From Streptomyces tagetis (GTDB lineage: Bacteria; Actinomycetota; Actinomycetes; Streptomycetales; Streptomycetaceae), in the NCBI RefSeq assembly GCF_018069565.1, contig NZ_JAGPNL010000004.1, forward strand, positions 186,001 through 250,000: 64,000 nucleotides of DNA. The letters are read 5' to 3'. Positions 8,858 to 17,299 of the stretch are shown piece after piece. Each line of letters begins with the position of its first letter. Position 1 is the first letter of the stretch. Below the pieces are notes generated by a model that was not told the DNA's origin, searched no databases, and saw only the letters and a list, made by a program, of their open reading frames with translations. Position numbers and translations under genes: made by a program.

Positions 8858-9843
8858 GAGGTACCTCCGTCACAGAGCAGTTGGAGAAGCCGGTCGCGGT
8901 GTGCAGTGAGCTGGACGTTCGAGTGCACGCGGTAGGTGGGGCAGCTGGTGACCGCCGCGTGCAGTTGTGCCCGCATCCGTCCGTAGTGCGCGGCGAAGGC
9001 TCGGTAGTCGCCGCCGCACAGGTCCAGCAGGTCCTCTTCGAGCCGGTAGACGTTGAGTCCGAAGGCGAACTGCTCGGCGATGGTGACCGCCTCCTCGGGG
9101 GGCAGTTGCCGCACCTCGTGCTCGTCGGGTGTACGGAAGTCAGCGATCCATACGGCGCGCAGCGGTACTGCGGCGTCCGTGTGGTGGGGGAACGCTTCGT
9201 AGGGGTCGACGAGACGCTCGCGCGGGTCGAGGGCCGCGGTGGTGGCCGCCGGGTCCAGCCAGGGGCCGGGCCGCATCCGCATGGTGCTCGCGACTCCCTG
9301 GACCAAGTCGTCGGTGAGGACCACGTGTGAGTTGGTGATGAACGTTGCGCCGTTTCGGCAGAGTCCGGTGAGCAGGACGGACTTGCCGGCCCCGCCTCGG
9401 CCGACGATCAGCGTCGCGCCGTCTTCGGTGGCGAGGGCGGCCGCTTTGAGGAAGAGTCCACCGGCGGTGGTGGTGTGCCGCAGAAGCAGGTACTTCACGA
9501 CATACGGCCAGACCAGCCGTTCCAGGCGGTCCCCCACGAGCACGATCCGGTTGCCCGAGCTGGACATGAGCACCGGGGGGCCGAAGTGGTCGGTCACGTA
9601 GTAGCCGGAGGCGAGGTTGCGGGCGCGTGCCGTGGTGTCGGCGGGCAGGCCGGGAGCGGCGTGCGACAGGCACCACAGTTCCACGTCGGGCACGGTGTTG
9701 TGGGGCACTTGGGCGGCTCGGCTGAAATAGTGCAGTGCGGGGAAGCCGGGAACGTCGCTGGCGATGCGCGCGCTGAGCGGGCCGATGCGGACAACTTGGT
9801 CGGTGCGTAGGCGGACGGGTCCAGGCAACGGTGTTCGTGTCAT
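8854..9843 (-). CDS. HPr-kinase-like P-loop protein
   Basis: This 329-residue protein resembles the HprK-related kinases found in secondary gene clusters, not the true PTS regulator. The P-loop GRGGAGKS is at 148-155, followed by a LTDDL acidic segment (177-181) in the position of the second metal/base element. The N-terminal 140 residues have no recognised domain and the C-terminal 100 are mostly helical. The ATG at 9843 has an AAGGGA ribosome site. Relatives in lasso-peptide clusters phosphorylate a precursor serine; whether this acts on a protein or a small molecule is unknown. It overlaps its neighbours by 4 bases. Confidence 0.75.
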   Translation of the reverse strand: MTRTPLPGPVRLRTDQVVRIGPLSARIASDVPGFPALHYFSRAAQVPHNTVPDVELWCLSHAAPGLPADTTARARNLASGYYVTDHFGPPVLMSSSGNRIVLVGDRLERLVWPYVVKYLLLRHTTTAGGLFLKAAALATEDGATLIVGRGGAGKSVLLTGLCRNGATFITNSHVVLTDDLVQGVASTMRMRPGPWLDPAATTAALDPRERLVDPYEAFPHHTDAAVPLRAVWIADFRTPDEHEVRQLPPEEAVTIAEQFAFGLNVYRLEEDLLDLCGGDYRAFAAHYGRMRAQLHAAVTSCPTYRVHSNVQLTAHRDRLLQLLCDGGTS

Positions 9844-11402
9844 CGTCCGTCCCTTCTCAAGGCCGTGCAGGTGGACCGGAAGCGATCGGGGTCCTGCCGG
9901 GCGGCATCCAGGACGTCGATGCAGTCCACCAGGGCTCGGATTGCCGCGCGCGGCGCGGGGACGGGGCCGGTGTCGTTGCCGGCGAGGAGCTCGGCGGCCT
10001 CGGCGACAACGAATTGCCGTTCCGCCTCGTCCGCCGCGTCGGCGACGGCCTGCACGGCAGCGTCGAAGCATCCGAGCCGACGGCCCGCGATCAGGATTTC
10101 GGTGGTCTTGCGGTCGTAGTCGTCCGCGTCGGTGCGGCCCGCGCAGCTCAGGTAGTGCTCGACACGGAAGTTGACCAGGCCCGGATAGCGGGGCTGCCCG
10201 GTGGCAGGCTCACGGTCTGGTGACCGGACCTGCCAGATCTGCCGGTCGGTCCGGTTGTAGGTGCCGAGGTCCGGATCGGTGATGCCGCGTCCGGCGAGTA
10301 CCGCCGTCACCTCCGGGCGCGGCGAGAACGGCACCGGGCCCGGCGCGTCGAAGTCCCAGACGTCGGGATCCAGATAGCCGTGCAGACATGCGCGGACCTG
10401 CTCCTCGGGGCACAGGACCCCGAGCTCTTCGACTCCGACCTGACCGCGGCAGTAGTCGCCCCGGTCCCCGTGCGGTACAGGGGTCTCTCGGGGGACCTGT
10501 GTCTTCTCGAAGTCGACGAGATGGTGCGTCCGGCCGTGGACGAGGACGTTTCGGGGACTCAGGTCGCCCCAGAGGATGCCGCGCTCCAGTAGGGCGTCCA
10601 TCAGGTCCCGGTAGTCGCGCAGCAGCGAGGTGTGCTCGCCCGGTGCCAGCAGCATCGACTCGGCGGTCTTCCCGGGAGCCCACTGCCAGAGGGCGTAGAC
10701 GTGGCCGGATGTGCCGTCGTGGATGGTCGCGAGCAGGGGTGCGAGCCGAAGGCGCCGGTCACGGCCGAAGGTGATCTCACCGGCGAGCCGGGCGGCGATG
10801 GCGCGGTAGGCGACCTGTTCCTGAGCGAACCTGCCAGGCTTGGCCGGGTTGGCGCGCTTGCTGATCACGCGGGTGCCGTCAGGCAGATGCCACGACTTGA
10901 CGATGCCTTGGCGCAGGCGCGCGTTGGGTCCGGGCACCTCGTGCCGGCTCTCCACGAAGTCCCCGAACCCCGTGCCGAAGCCGTCCAGCAGGGCGGCGAT
11001 CATGCCCCGGTGCCCGGGATCAGGGACGTACGCCCGCGTGGGGGCGTCGGCCGCCGTAGTCGCCGTCAGCACGTGTTCCAGGTCGTCCGTGAGGCGTACC
11101 TGCGCGGTGCCGGGGCGGGCGAACCGGGCCCGCCCGATCTCGTGGTGCAGTCGGGCGCGCTCCTGCGCGTTGTGGGTGGCCGCGAGGCGTTCACACAGCC
11201 GGACGACGGCGTCGGGCATGTCCGGCCGCAGGTAGAGCGCGGCGAGACGACAGTCCCCGGTGACTCCGCGCAGCCGGTTCGCCACCGTGGCGGAGCGCTG
11301 CGGCAGTGCCGCCAGCCGTTCGCCGATCAGGGCTTGGACGCCGGCCTCGATTCGGCCGGTGGTGTCCCAGGAGTATCCGGGGAGCCGGGTGGCGCTGCTC
11401 AC
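9840..11402 (-). CDS. Kinase-fold (protein kinase/APH-like) protein
   Basis: This 520-residue protein has a central kinase-fold core: a candidate ATP-binding Lys182 (VISKR), catalytic loop LWGDLSPRNVLV with Asp280 and Asn285, and metal-binding DFE at 297-299. The first 160 residues and the last 170 have no recognised domain. The fold covers protein kinases and small-molecule phosphotransferases; DFE rather than DFG and the WGDL loop are closer to lipopolysaccharide/antibiotic kinases. It overlaps both neighbours by 4 bases. Function in the cluster is presumably phosphorylation of the same pathway intermediate that the nucleotidyltransferases activate, which is inference. Confidence 0.65.
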   Translation of the reverse strand: MSSATRLPGYSWDTTGRIEAGVQALIGERLAALPQRSATVANRLRGVTGDCRLAALYLRPDMPDAVVRLCERLAATHNAQERARLHHEIGRARFARPGTAQVRLTDDLEHVLTATTAADAPTRAYVPDPGHRGMIAALLDGFGTGFGDFVESRHEVPGPNARLRQGIVKSWHLPDGTRVISKRANPAKPGRFAQEQVAYRAIAARLAGEITFGRDRRLRLAPLLATIHDGTSGHVYALWQWAPGKTAESMLLAPGEHTSLLRDYRDLMDALLERGILWGDLSPRNVLVHGRTHHLVDFEKTQVPRETPVPHGDRGDYCRGQVGVEELGVLCPEEQVRACLHGYLDPDVWDFDAPGPVPFSPRPEVTAVLAGRGITDPDLGTYNRTDRQIWQVRSPDREPATGQPRYPGLVNFRVEHYLSCAGRTDADDYDRKTTEILIAGRRLGCFDAAVQAVADAADEAERQFVVAEAAELLAGNDTGPVPAPRAAIRALVDCIDVLDAARQDPDRFRSTCTALRRDGR

Positions 11403-12769
11403 CGCACGTCCCCCGGGTTCGCCGTGACGGGAAGCAGCAGCGCCGACAGCAGCGCTCCGGACGCGTCCTGCTCGGCCACGCCGACCAGCATCTCGCCGCC
11501 CGGGACGCGGTAGCGCAGCCGGATGCGACGTCCGGCCAGCAGGTCACAGGCCACGTGGCTGCCGACAGCGGTCAGCCGGCCATCGGACAGGGTCCACTCC
11601 GTTCCGCCCGTACCGAAGTCGACCCGGCCACGTTCGGTCGCCGCACGGGTGCGTTCCGGCAGGCCGACGACGACGGTGGCCTGGCCGCCGTCGTGGCGGA
11701 TCTCAACCGTCCAGGGCGGCGTCGGGCGGCCGGTGTCCAGCTCGATCCGGCTCGGCAGCAGGGGGATTACAGTGGCGGGGTTGAACCAGTAGGGCAGGAG
11801 CAGTGTCTCCTCGTCGACCGGAAGCCGCGCCCAGAAGTCCCACCACAGACAGCGGGGGAACGGCCCGGTGCCGGCCGGCACGGGCAGCGGATTCCTTCCG
11901 AGGAGCACGGTCGATGCCCAGCCGGCCCATCCCACTGCGTCCCACGCGTCGAGATCTGCGACCAGCTTGAGGAACCGCTTGGTGTCGAACGCCTCGTGGC
12001 GGACCAGGGCGCGCAGGTCGGCCAGCTCCGCCAGCTTGACGTACGGCTTGGCGCGATGGGACAGCGACCACATGTTGGTGAAGTTCAAGAAGGCATGGCC
12101 GCAGAGCACGATGGCCAGCAGGCAGGGGTCGGGAACACTCACCCGGCCCACCGTGACGGTGCCGCCGTCCACCAGCCGGCCGTGCCGGATCGGGTTCATC
12201 GAGGGAACACGGCGCGGCTGGTACCAGGTCTTCGGAGGTTCGGGGGGTGTGAGGTCCGCGTGCCGCACCGCACCGTACCCAGGCACTGGAAGGTAGGCGT
12301 GCACGTCGATCTCCACACCCTCACGGGTGAACTCGCCGAGCTCGTGAAGGAACGGTGCCCGGGTGCGCTCGTAACCGAGCCTCGTCAGGGTCTCGATCAG
12401 CGGCCCGCCGTCGGCACAGACCAGGTCGATGTCCCCGCACCGCAGCAGGTGCCTCTCGCCGGTGAGCAACCCCGTGGCGATGCCCTTCACCACCACCGGT
12501 GGCGTCTGCTCACCCAGGTCGGCCACGATGCGGTCGACCGCGCGGATATGGGCCTCGGCAAGCGCCAGGGTGTCGGAATGCATCGCCGCCACGGGCCCGC
12601 CGATCCGGTGGCGCAGCCACTGCGGCCCGGCGGGCAGGCGACGCTGCAGACGGCCGCTGAGCGCGTGCTGTCCCATCAGATCGAGCAGTACGCGGTCGTC
12701 GAAATCCTGGTCCTCGGGGATCTCGTGCGCACCGGCGGCCCACCGCAGGACCTGCGTGAGGGCACCCAT
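11399..12769 (-). CDS. NTP_transf_5-type nucleotidyltransferase family protein
   Basis: This 456-residue protein matches the large nucleotidyltransferase-fold family typified by Pfam NTP_transf_5. The core is VVVKGIATG (92-100) followed by CGDIDLVC (111-118), giving the two metal-binding Asp residues, then WYQPRRVPSMNPIRHG and a helical middle. The C-terminal 120 residues are beta-rich. Such proteins are encoded beside HprK-like kinases in lasso-peptide and envelope-polysaccharide loci, as here. The ATG at 12769 shares one base with the upstream methyltransferase stop. The actual reaction of this family is poorly known. Confidence 0.75.
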   Translation of the reverse strand: MGALTQVLRWAAGAHEIPEDQDFDDRVLLDLMGQHALSGRLQRRLPAGPQWLRHRIGGPVAAMHSDTLALAEAHIRAVDRIVADLGEQTPPVVVKGIATGLLTGERHLLRCGDIDLVCADGGPLIETLTRLGYERTRAPFLHELGEFTREGVEIDVHAYLPVPGYGAVRHADLTPPEPPKTWYQPRRVPSMNPIRHGRLVDGGTVTVGRVSVPDPCLLAIVLCGHAFLNFTNMWSLSHRAKPYVKLAELADLRALVRHEAFDTKRFLKLVADLDAWDAVGWAGWASTVLLGRNPLPVPAGTGPFPRCLWWDFWARLPVDEETLLLPYWFNPATVIPLLPSRIELDTGRPTPPWTVEIRHDGGQATVVVGLPERTRAATERGRVDFGTGGTEWTLSDGRLTAVGSHVACDLLAGRRIRLRYRVPGGEMLVGVAEQDASGALLSALLLPVTANPGDVR

Positions 12770-13515
12770 CACAGCACCACGAACGCGGGGTACGGCGACT
12801 GCGGGAACCGCTGGACGCGGTGGCCGGCGAGGTCGACCGCGTTCTTCAGTGCCACGGTCTCCCCGGGAAAGTCCGGGTGCGTCAGTTCGTCGAAGGCCAG
12901 CACACCACCAGCGGGCATGTGCGGGCGCAGCAACTCCAGGCACGCACGGGTCGGATCGTGCAGGTCCATGTCGAAGTAGGCGAGTGCCACGATCGTCTGC
13001 GGGTTGCGTTCCAGGTACGCGGCCAGCTGCTCCGGGGCGTCGCCCTTGCACAGTTCGAACCGCTGGATGTGCGCCATCGGCGCCTCGGCCTCGTGCAGGC
13101 GCAGGACCTGGTCCAGGTAGCTCTCGTAGCCGGGTGTGACGCTCATGCTGCCCATGAAGACCCGGTCGGAGTCGCCGTCCTGGGGGGACGGGTCGAGGAA
13201 ACCGGTGAAGGTGTCGAACCCGACGATCTTCCGGTACATGTTGGTCGGCTCGTGGCGGGCACGCAACGCGTTGAACACGGACAGGTGGCGGCCCCAGCGG
13301 ACACCGAACTCGACGATGATCCCGTGGACGCCGAGGATGTGCCGGTAGAGCTGTTCGAGTGTGAGGATCTCGTTGATGCGCTGCGGGCGCATGAAGACTT
13401 CGAGGTGGTCGAGCAGCGCGTCATCGGGGATCGGCCGCTCGGCGAACAGCTCCATGAGCCGGTTTCTGGCCGCCTGTTCCGTGTCGGAGGGTGCGATGAG
13501 GCGGGTTGTCGTCAC
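12769..13515 (-). CDS. TylF/MycF-like class I methyltransferase
   Basis: This 248-residue protein has a SAM-binding motif I, IIVEFGVRWGRHLSVF (about 66-81), and a metal-binding region FDMDLHDPT (181-189) followed by FDELTHPDFPGE (208-219), an arrangement like the macrocin O-methyltransferase family (TylF/MycF), which methylates sugar hydroxyls with Mg2+. Length fits that family. It is the second gene of the leftward operon, 132 bp after the aminotransferase, the only gap of any size in the operon. O-methylation of a sugar-like hydroxyl is a reasonable but unproven assignment. Confidence 0.75.
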   Translation of the reverse strand: MTTTRLIAPSDTEQAARNRLMELFAERPIPDDALLDHLEVFMRPQRINEILTLEQLYRHILGVHGIIVEFGVRWGRHLSVFNALRARHEPTNMYRKIVGFDTFTGFLDPSPQDGDSDRVFMGSMSVTPGYESYLDQVLRLHEAEAPMAHIQRFELCKGDAPEQLAAYLERNPQTIVALAYFDMDLHDPTRACLELLRPHMPAGGVLAFDELTHPDFPGETVALKNAVDLAGHRVQRFPQSPYPAFVVL

Positions 13516-13647
13516 TCGTGGTCTCCTCTATTGCTTCAGCCGAACTCGTCGGCGAGCTGCGAATGAATCCGTGCCTTCGACGGCGGGCCACCGCCTACGG
13601 ACAGACGGCACCGGGACGCACCCCGAGGGGAGGCACCCCGGCGTTGA

Positions 13648-14880
13648 TCAGGCGGGTCGCGTCGCGAGCACCGGTTCGAGCGCGGCCAGCGCCCGGTCAC
13701 AGCCGTCCAGCGCGAACTCGACGTCCTCGCTGGTGTGTGCGGCGGACAGGAACCACTGGTGGCTCGGATGCAGCAGCACCCCGCGCTGCGCCGCCCCGGC
13801 GGCGAAGGCCGTGCTCATCCGCTCGCGAATGACCGGATCGGGGTGAGTGAACTGAAGGAACGGCATCGGCGGGTAGCCGACCACCCGGGCCGGCACACGA
13901 TGCCGGTCGACGAGCGCCGACAGGCCGTCCTGGAAGGCGGAGCCGGCCTTCCGGATCCGCTCCAACGCATCGGTGTCCCGCAGGACCCGGATCGTGGTGA
14001 GCGCCGCGGCCATCGGTGCGGGGTCCGCGTAGAACGTCGACGAGATCCGGGTACGGGCCAACGCCGACAGCACGTCGGCCCGCCCGACGACGGCGGAGAT
14101 GGGATGCCCGTTCGCCATGGCCTTGCTGAACGTGCTGACGTCCGCCTGGACGCCCAGGAGTCCCTGAGCACCGGACAGGCCCAGCCGGAAACCCGAGCGC
14201 ATCTCGTCGAGGACGAACAGCGCCCCGTGCTCATGCGCGATGTCGCGGATCTTCTGCAGGTGGCCCTCGGGGGCCGTCTCGTCGCCGAACGGCATCATCA
14301 GCACGCACGCCACCTGCCCGGGATGACGGGCGAACGCATCACGCAACGTGCCGAGATCGCTGTAGTCGAACAACAGCGTGTCGGAGCGGGTCGCTTCCGG
14401 AACACCGGCCGGGATACCTGCTGCCCAGTCGTGCCAGCCGTTGTAGCCCCAGCGGATCACCTTGGAGCGCCCGGTGAAGATCCGGGACAGCCGTACCGCT
14501 GTACTCGTCGCGTCGGACCCGGTCTTGAGCAGGTACGCCATCTCCGCTCCGGGCACCACCGAGACCAGCAGGTCGGTGAGCTCGCTCTGGCGGCGGCTCC
14601 ACAGCGGAGCGATGCAGTTGCCGTTGCGCAGTTCGCAGAGCACCGCCTCGGTCACCCGTCCGTCGGCGTGTCCGAGGACGACGGGCCCGTACCCGAGGTT
14701 GAGGTCGACGTACCGCTTCCCCTCCAGATCCCACAGGTAGGGCCCGGCAGCACGACTGAAGTAGCGCGGATAGCGGGTCTGTCCGCTCGTGCACGGTCCG
14801 ACCACGTCACCTCTGGTGGCCGTTCGCGCATCCGTACGAGCACTCTGGGCGTGCCATCGGTCGTCGGGTGATTGCTCCAC
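13648..14880 (-). CDS. Class III aminotransferase (glutamate-1-semialdehyde aminomutase-like)
   Basis: This 410-residue PLP enzyme starts at the GTG of 14880, which follows an AGGAGGAG ribosome site. FVLDEMRSGFR (222-232) holds the PLP-binding Asp225 and FSKAMANGHP places the Schiff-base Lys at 253. The fold is that of glutamate-1-semialdehyde aminomutase and related secondary-metabolism aminotransferases, not the haem-pathway enzyme, whose gene is normally elsewhere. It is first in the leftward cluster, directly behind the iteron operator. It probably installs or moves an amino group on the pathway substrate. Confidence 0.87.
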   Translation of the reverse strand: MEQSPDDRWHAQSARTDARTATRGDVVGPCTSGQTRYPRYFSRAAGPYLWDLEGKRYVDLNLGYGPVVLGHADGRVTEAVLCELRNGNCIAPLWSRRQSELTDLLVSVVPGAEMAYLLKTGSDATSTAVRLSRIFTGRSKVIRWGYNGWHDWAAGIPAGVPEATRSDTLLFDYSDLGTLRDAFARHPGQVACVLMMPFGDETAPEGHLQKIRDIAHEHGALFVLDEMRSGFRLGLSGAQGLLGVQADVSTFSKAMANGHPISAVVGRADVLSALARTRISSTFYADPAPMAAALTTIRVLRDTDALERIRKAGSAFQDGLSALVDRHRVPARVVGYPPMPFLQFTHPDPVIRERMSTAFAAGAAQRGVLLHPSHQWFLSAAHTSEDVEFALDGCDRALAALEPVLATRPA

Positions 14881-14946
14881 TCTCCTCCTCCTTGCTCCTC
14901 GTTCGCTGCACGACAGAGAACCGCAACCAGGGCCCGGGGGAACAGC

Positions 14947-15006
14947 CGTCCACGCGGTGTACGGGGTGGACGGGGTGTACGCACGCAACTCGGTGTACGT
15001 ACACCG
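14947..15006. promoter_or_regulatory. 9-bp iteron operator with 16-bp palindrome
   Basis: The divergent promoter region holds tandem 9-bp units. GGTGTAC occurs at 14956, 14974 and 14992, exactly 18 bp apart, with GGTGGAC at 14965 and weaker copies at 14947 and 14983. The last copy is half of a perfect palindrome CGGTGTACGTACACCG (14991-15006). It lies between the start of the aminotransferase (14880) and the regulator (15090), so it is probably the binding site that controls the cluster, perhaps by that regulator. Confidence 0.65.
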
Positions 15007-15089
15007 GGTTTCATCCGCGCCAGGTGCCGGTTCGGAGCGCTTCGCGCTAGCGTCGGCAGACGCGTTGTGTGCCCGGAAGGAGTGCCGTG

Positions 15090-16433
15090 GTGGAGCCGCA
15101 GCCGGATGGTCCAGCGCCGCTTGCCACTCTCCTGACGCAGCTCGGAATGAAACCCGAACAGTTGGCCGCGCGCATCAACGAACTGCGTGCCCGCCGCGGG
15201 TTACCGCCGCTGCACCTCAAGAGCGCGTACCCGTGGCTCCGCCCGGTGCCAGTCCGACCCGACAAGGCCAATCAGGCGGACGCACTCGCCGTGCTCAGCT
15301 TCCGAGCCGGACGCCGCGTGACAGCCCAGGAACTGGACTGGGACGGGCCACGACGCCGCCGGCACAGCCCCGTCCGCCCATGCCTGGACACCCCCGGCGA
15401 CGCCGTCCTGCCCGACCTGCTCTACGAGATCAGCAAGGGAGACCCCGACTCCATGGACCGCCGTACCCTCCTCAGCGGTGCCGCTGTCACAGCGCCCGGC
15501 CTGGCACTCCTCATGTCCGGCGGAGCGCTGGGAGCCGCACAAAGCGGCGACCGCCTCTCCCTCCGCCTGGTCACCAGCATCGAAAACGGTGTCCAAGAGC
15601 TACGCGCCCTGGACGACACCGAAGGCAGCTCCAGCAATCTCGACTGGGCGCACGGACTGTGGCAGAGCGTCGCCCGTGTGGTCCTCAACGCCCGCTACCG
15701 CAATGCTGAGGCCGACCGCCTGCACACAGCCTTCATCGAGGTCTGTGAGCAGTACGGGTGGATGCTGTTCGACGCGGACCGCCACGCGCAGGCACAACGC
15801 GTCTACCAGACCGGACTACGCCTGGCCCGCGAGGTCGCACCGGCCGGTCCCGCCCGCTTCGCGGCGCACAACCTCCTGGCCTCGGCCGCCTATCAGGCAT
15901 CCTGGCTCGGGCAGCACCAGGAAGCCAAGACGCTCCTCGACGTCGCCTCCCACGGCGATCTCCCACCCCGCGTGCGCGCGGTCATCGCCGACCGGGAAAT
16001 CTTCGCCGCAGGACGCCGCGGCGACAGCGACGCGCTCAGCAGCGCACGCGACCGCGGCCACGAACTCCTCCAGGACGCCGGCCCAGACGGGCCCTGGTGG
16101 TCACAGTGGCTCACTCCACACGCGCTCGACGCAGCGACCGGCCGCGCCTGGCTCGCCGCGAGCAAGCCGGAGGAGGCAACGCCCTACCTCAAGCAGCGCT
16201 TGGCCGTGACCGGCCCCGCCTACCCCCGCGACTACATGCTGGCGGCTCTTGACCTGGCCGACACATATCGTGTCTCGGGCGACATCGGCGCCTGCACCGC
16301 ACTGGCCCTGCAGGCCGCCCACCTCACGGGCGTCGAGTCGGCCCGTGCGCAGTCCAGGCTCCGAGAGGTGGCCGCGGCACTGCACCCGTACAAGGACCGT
16401 CCAGGAGTCCGTGATCTCATGCACGTCATGTAG
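15090..16433 (+). CDS. HTH-TPR transcriptional regulator
   Basis: This 447-residue protein belongs to the Streptomyces regulator type with a short N-terminal helix-turn-helix-like segment (about 10-60, with the SAYPWLR element) and a long helical tetratricopeptide-like C-terminus. Between them is an RR-x-LLSGAAVTAPGLALL segment (about residue 125) resembling a hydrophobic linker. GTG 15090 is preferred because GGAAGGAG at 15075-15082 stands 7 nt upstream; GTG 15087 is the alternative. A possible -10 (TAGCGT) is at 15048. It is divergent from the eight-gene cluster and is its likely pathway-specific regulator. Confidence 0.8.
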   Translation: MEPQPDGPAPLATLLTQLGMKPEQLAARINELRARRGLPPLHLKSAYPWLRPVPVRPDKANQADALAVLSFRAGRRVTAQELDWDGPRRRRHSPVRPCLDTPGDAVLPDLLYEISKGDPDSMDRRTLLSGAAVTAPGLALLMSGGALGAAQSGDRLSLRLVTSIENGVQELRALDDTEGSSSNLDWAHGLWQSVARVVLNARYRNAEADRLHTAFIEVCEQYGWMLFDADRHAQAQRVYQTGLRLAREVAPAGPARFAAHNLLASAAYQASWLGQHQEAKTLLDVASHGDLPPRVRAVIADREIFAAGRRGDSDALSSARDRGHELLQDAGPDGPWWSQWLTPHALDAATGRAWLAASKPEEATPYLKQRLAVTGPAYPRDYMLAALDLADTYRVSGDIGACTALALQAAHLTGVESARAQSRLREVAAALHPYKDRPGVRDLMHVM

Positions 16434-16466
16434 AGGCTCAATCGCGCCCCTGCCGCTGCCCGCATC

Positions 16467-16866
16467 CGCATACGCCCCGCCTTCGAGCAGGCTCTGAAGA
16501 CCAGGCGGGAGATCAAGGCGCAGGCCCCGCACTGCCACGTGATCTTCACCGTGTACAAGAGGAAACGGCTGGGACGGGATGCAGCAGAGCCGACCGCCCT
16601 CGCGGGCCATCTGACCGCGCACGGCCTGGTGCTGGAGATGCTCGCCGGCCCACTGCCGGGGATGTACGACCCAGCGGCCCCGGCAAGCTGCTGTTCGCGT
16701 TCTTCGCCGCGATGGCAGAGACCGAGCGGGAGAACATCCGCGAATCCACCGTCGAAGGGCTCGGCACGCGGCCCGCAAGGGAAAGTACGGCGGCCGGTCG
16801 CCCGTCATCACTGACGACATGCTCCACACCGTGCTTCGCCACGGGACCCTCGGGGGCCCCGCATAG
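16467..16866 (+). pseudogene. Decayed serine recombinase (resolvase/invertase) fragment
   Basis: Three consecutive frames together read as the middle of a serine recombinase. From about 16467 the frame gives FEQALK...HVIFTVYKRKRLGRDA and LVLEMLAGPLPG; after a one-base shift near 16675 it gives GKLLFAFFAAMAETEREN and IRESTVEGL; after another shift near 16765 it gives ARKGKYGGRSPVITDDML and ends at TAG 16864-16866. The N-terminal part with the catalytic Ser and the C-terminal DNA-binding part are missing. It begins right after the regulator stop and marks the right edge of the accessory island. Confidence 0.8.
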
Positions 16867-17299
16867 CGGACGCGCCCTCCCGAACACCGAACGGTTTCCG
16901 GCCAACTTACCGGCGTCCACCTGGCGTGAACCGCTCCCCCGCCCCCGCCAGGGCGGCCCACCACCCCCACGGCGCCCATACGGGACCGCATCCGCCCGGC
17001 GCCTCCCCCGACACCGTCCGACGCCCCCGCGCCTCCCGGCGACACCCGCCCCGGACGACGTCACCGGCCCGCCGCTCTTTGCCGAGCGATTGCGCTCGCC
17101 TTGTTGCGGCTTTGCCGAGGTCAGAGGCGTCCGGCGGCACGCGCCTGTCATCCGGACGACGGTTTTCGGTCAACCCCGCCACACCCTCCTGACATGTACG
17201 CGGCAGCGGTGCCACCCTTCCCTCACCCGCCGCACAACTTCGCAGTCCCTCCGGCCGGAGCACCCCACGCCGACCGGACTCCCCACCGAAGGAGTTCGT
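16867..17299 (+). other. Non-coding upstream region of the M4 protease
   Basis: No gene is supported in these 433 bases. CTTTGCCGAG occurs twice, at 17077-17086 and 17110-17119, with a small hairpin (GAGCG...CGCTC) between, about 190-220 bp before the protease start; this may be a regulatory site. The protease ribosome site GAAGGAG is at 17288-17294. Confidence 0.45.

Noticed and set aside
8854..12769. Lasso-peptide cluster
   Set aside because: HPr-kinase-like and NTP_transf_5 genes are present, but no precursor, cyclase or protease gene was found.
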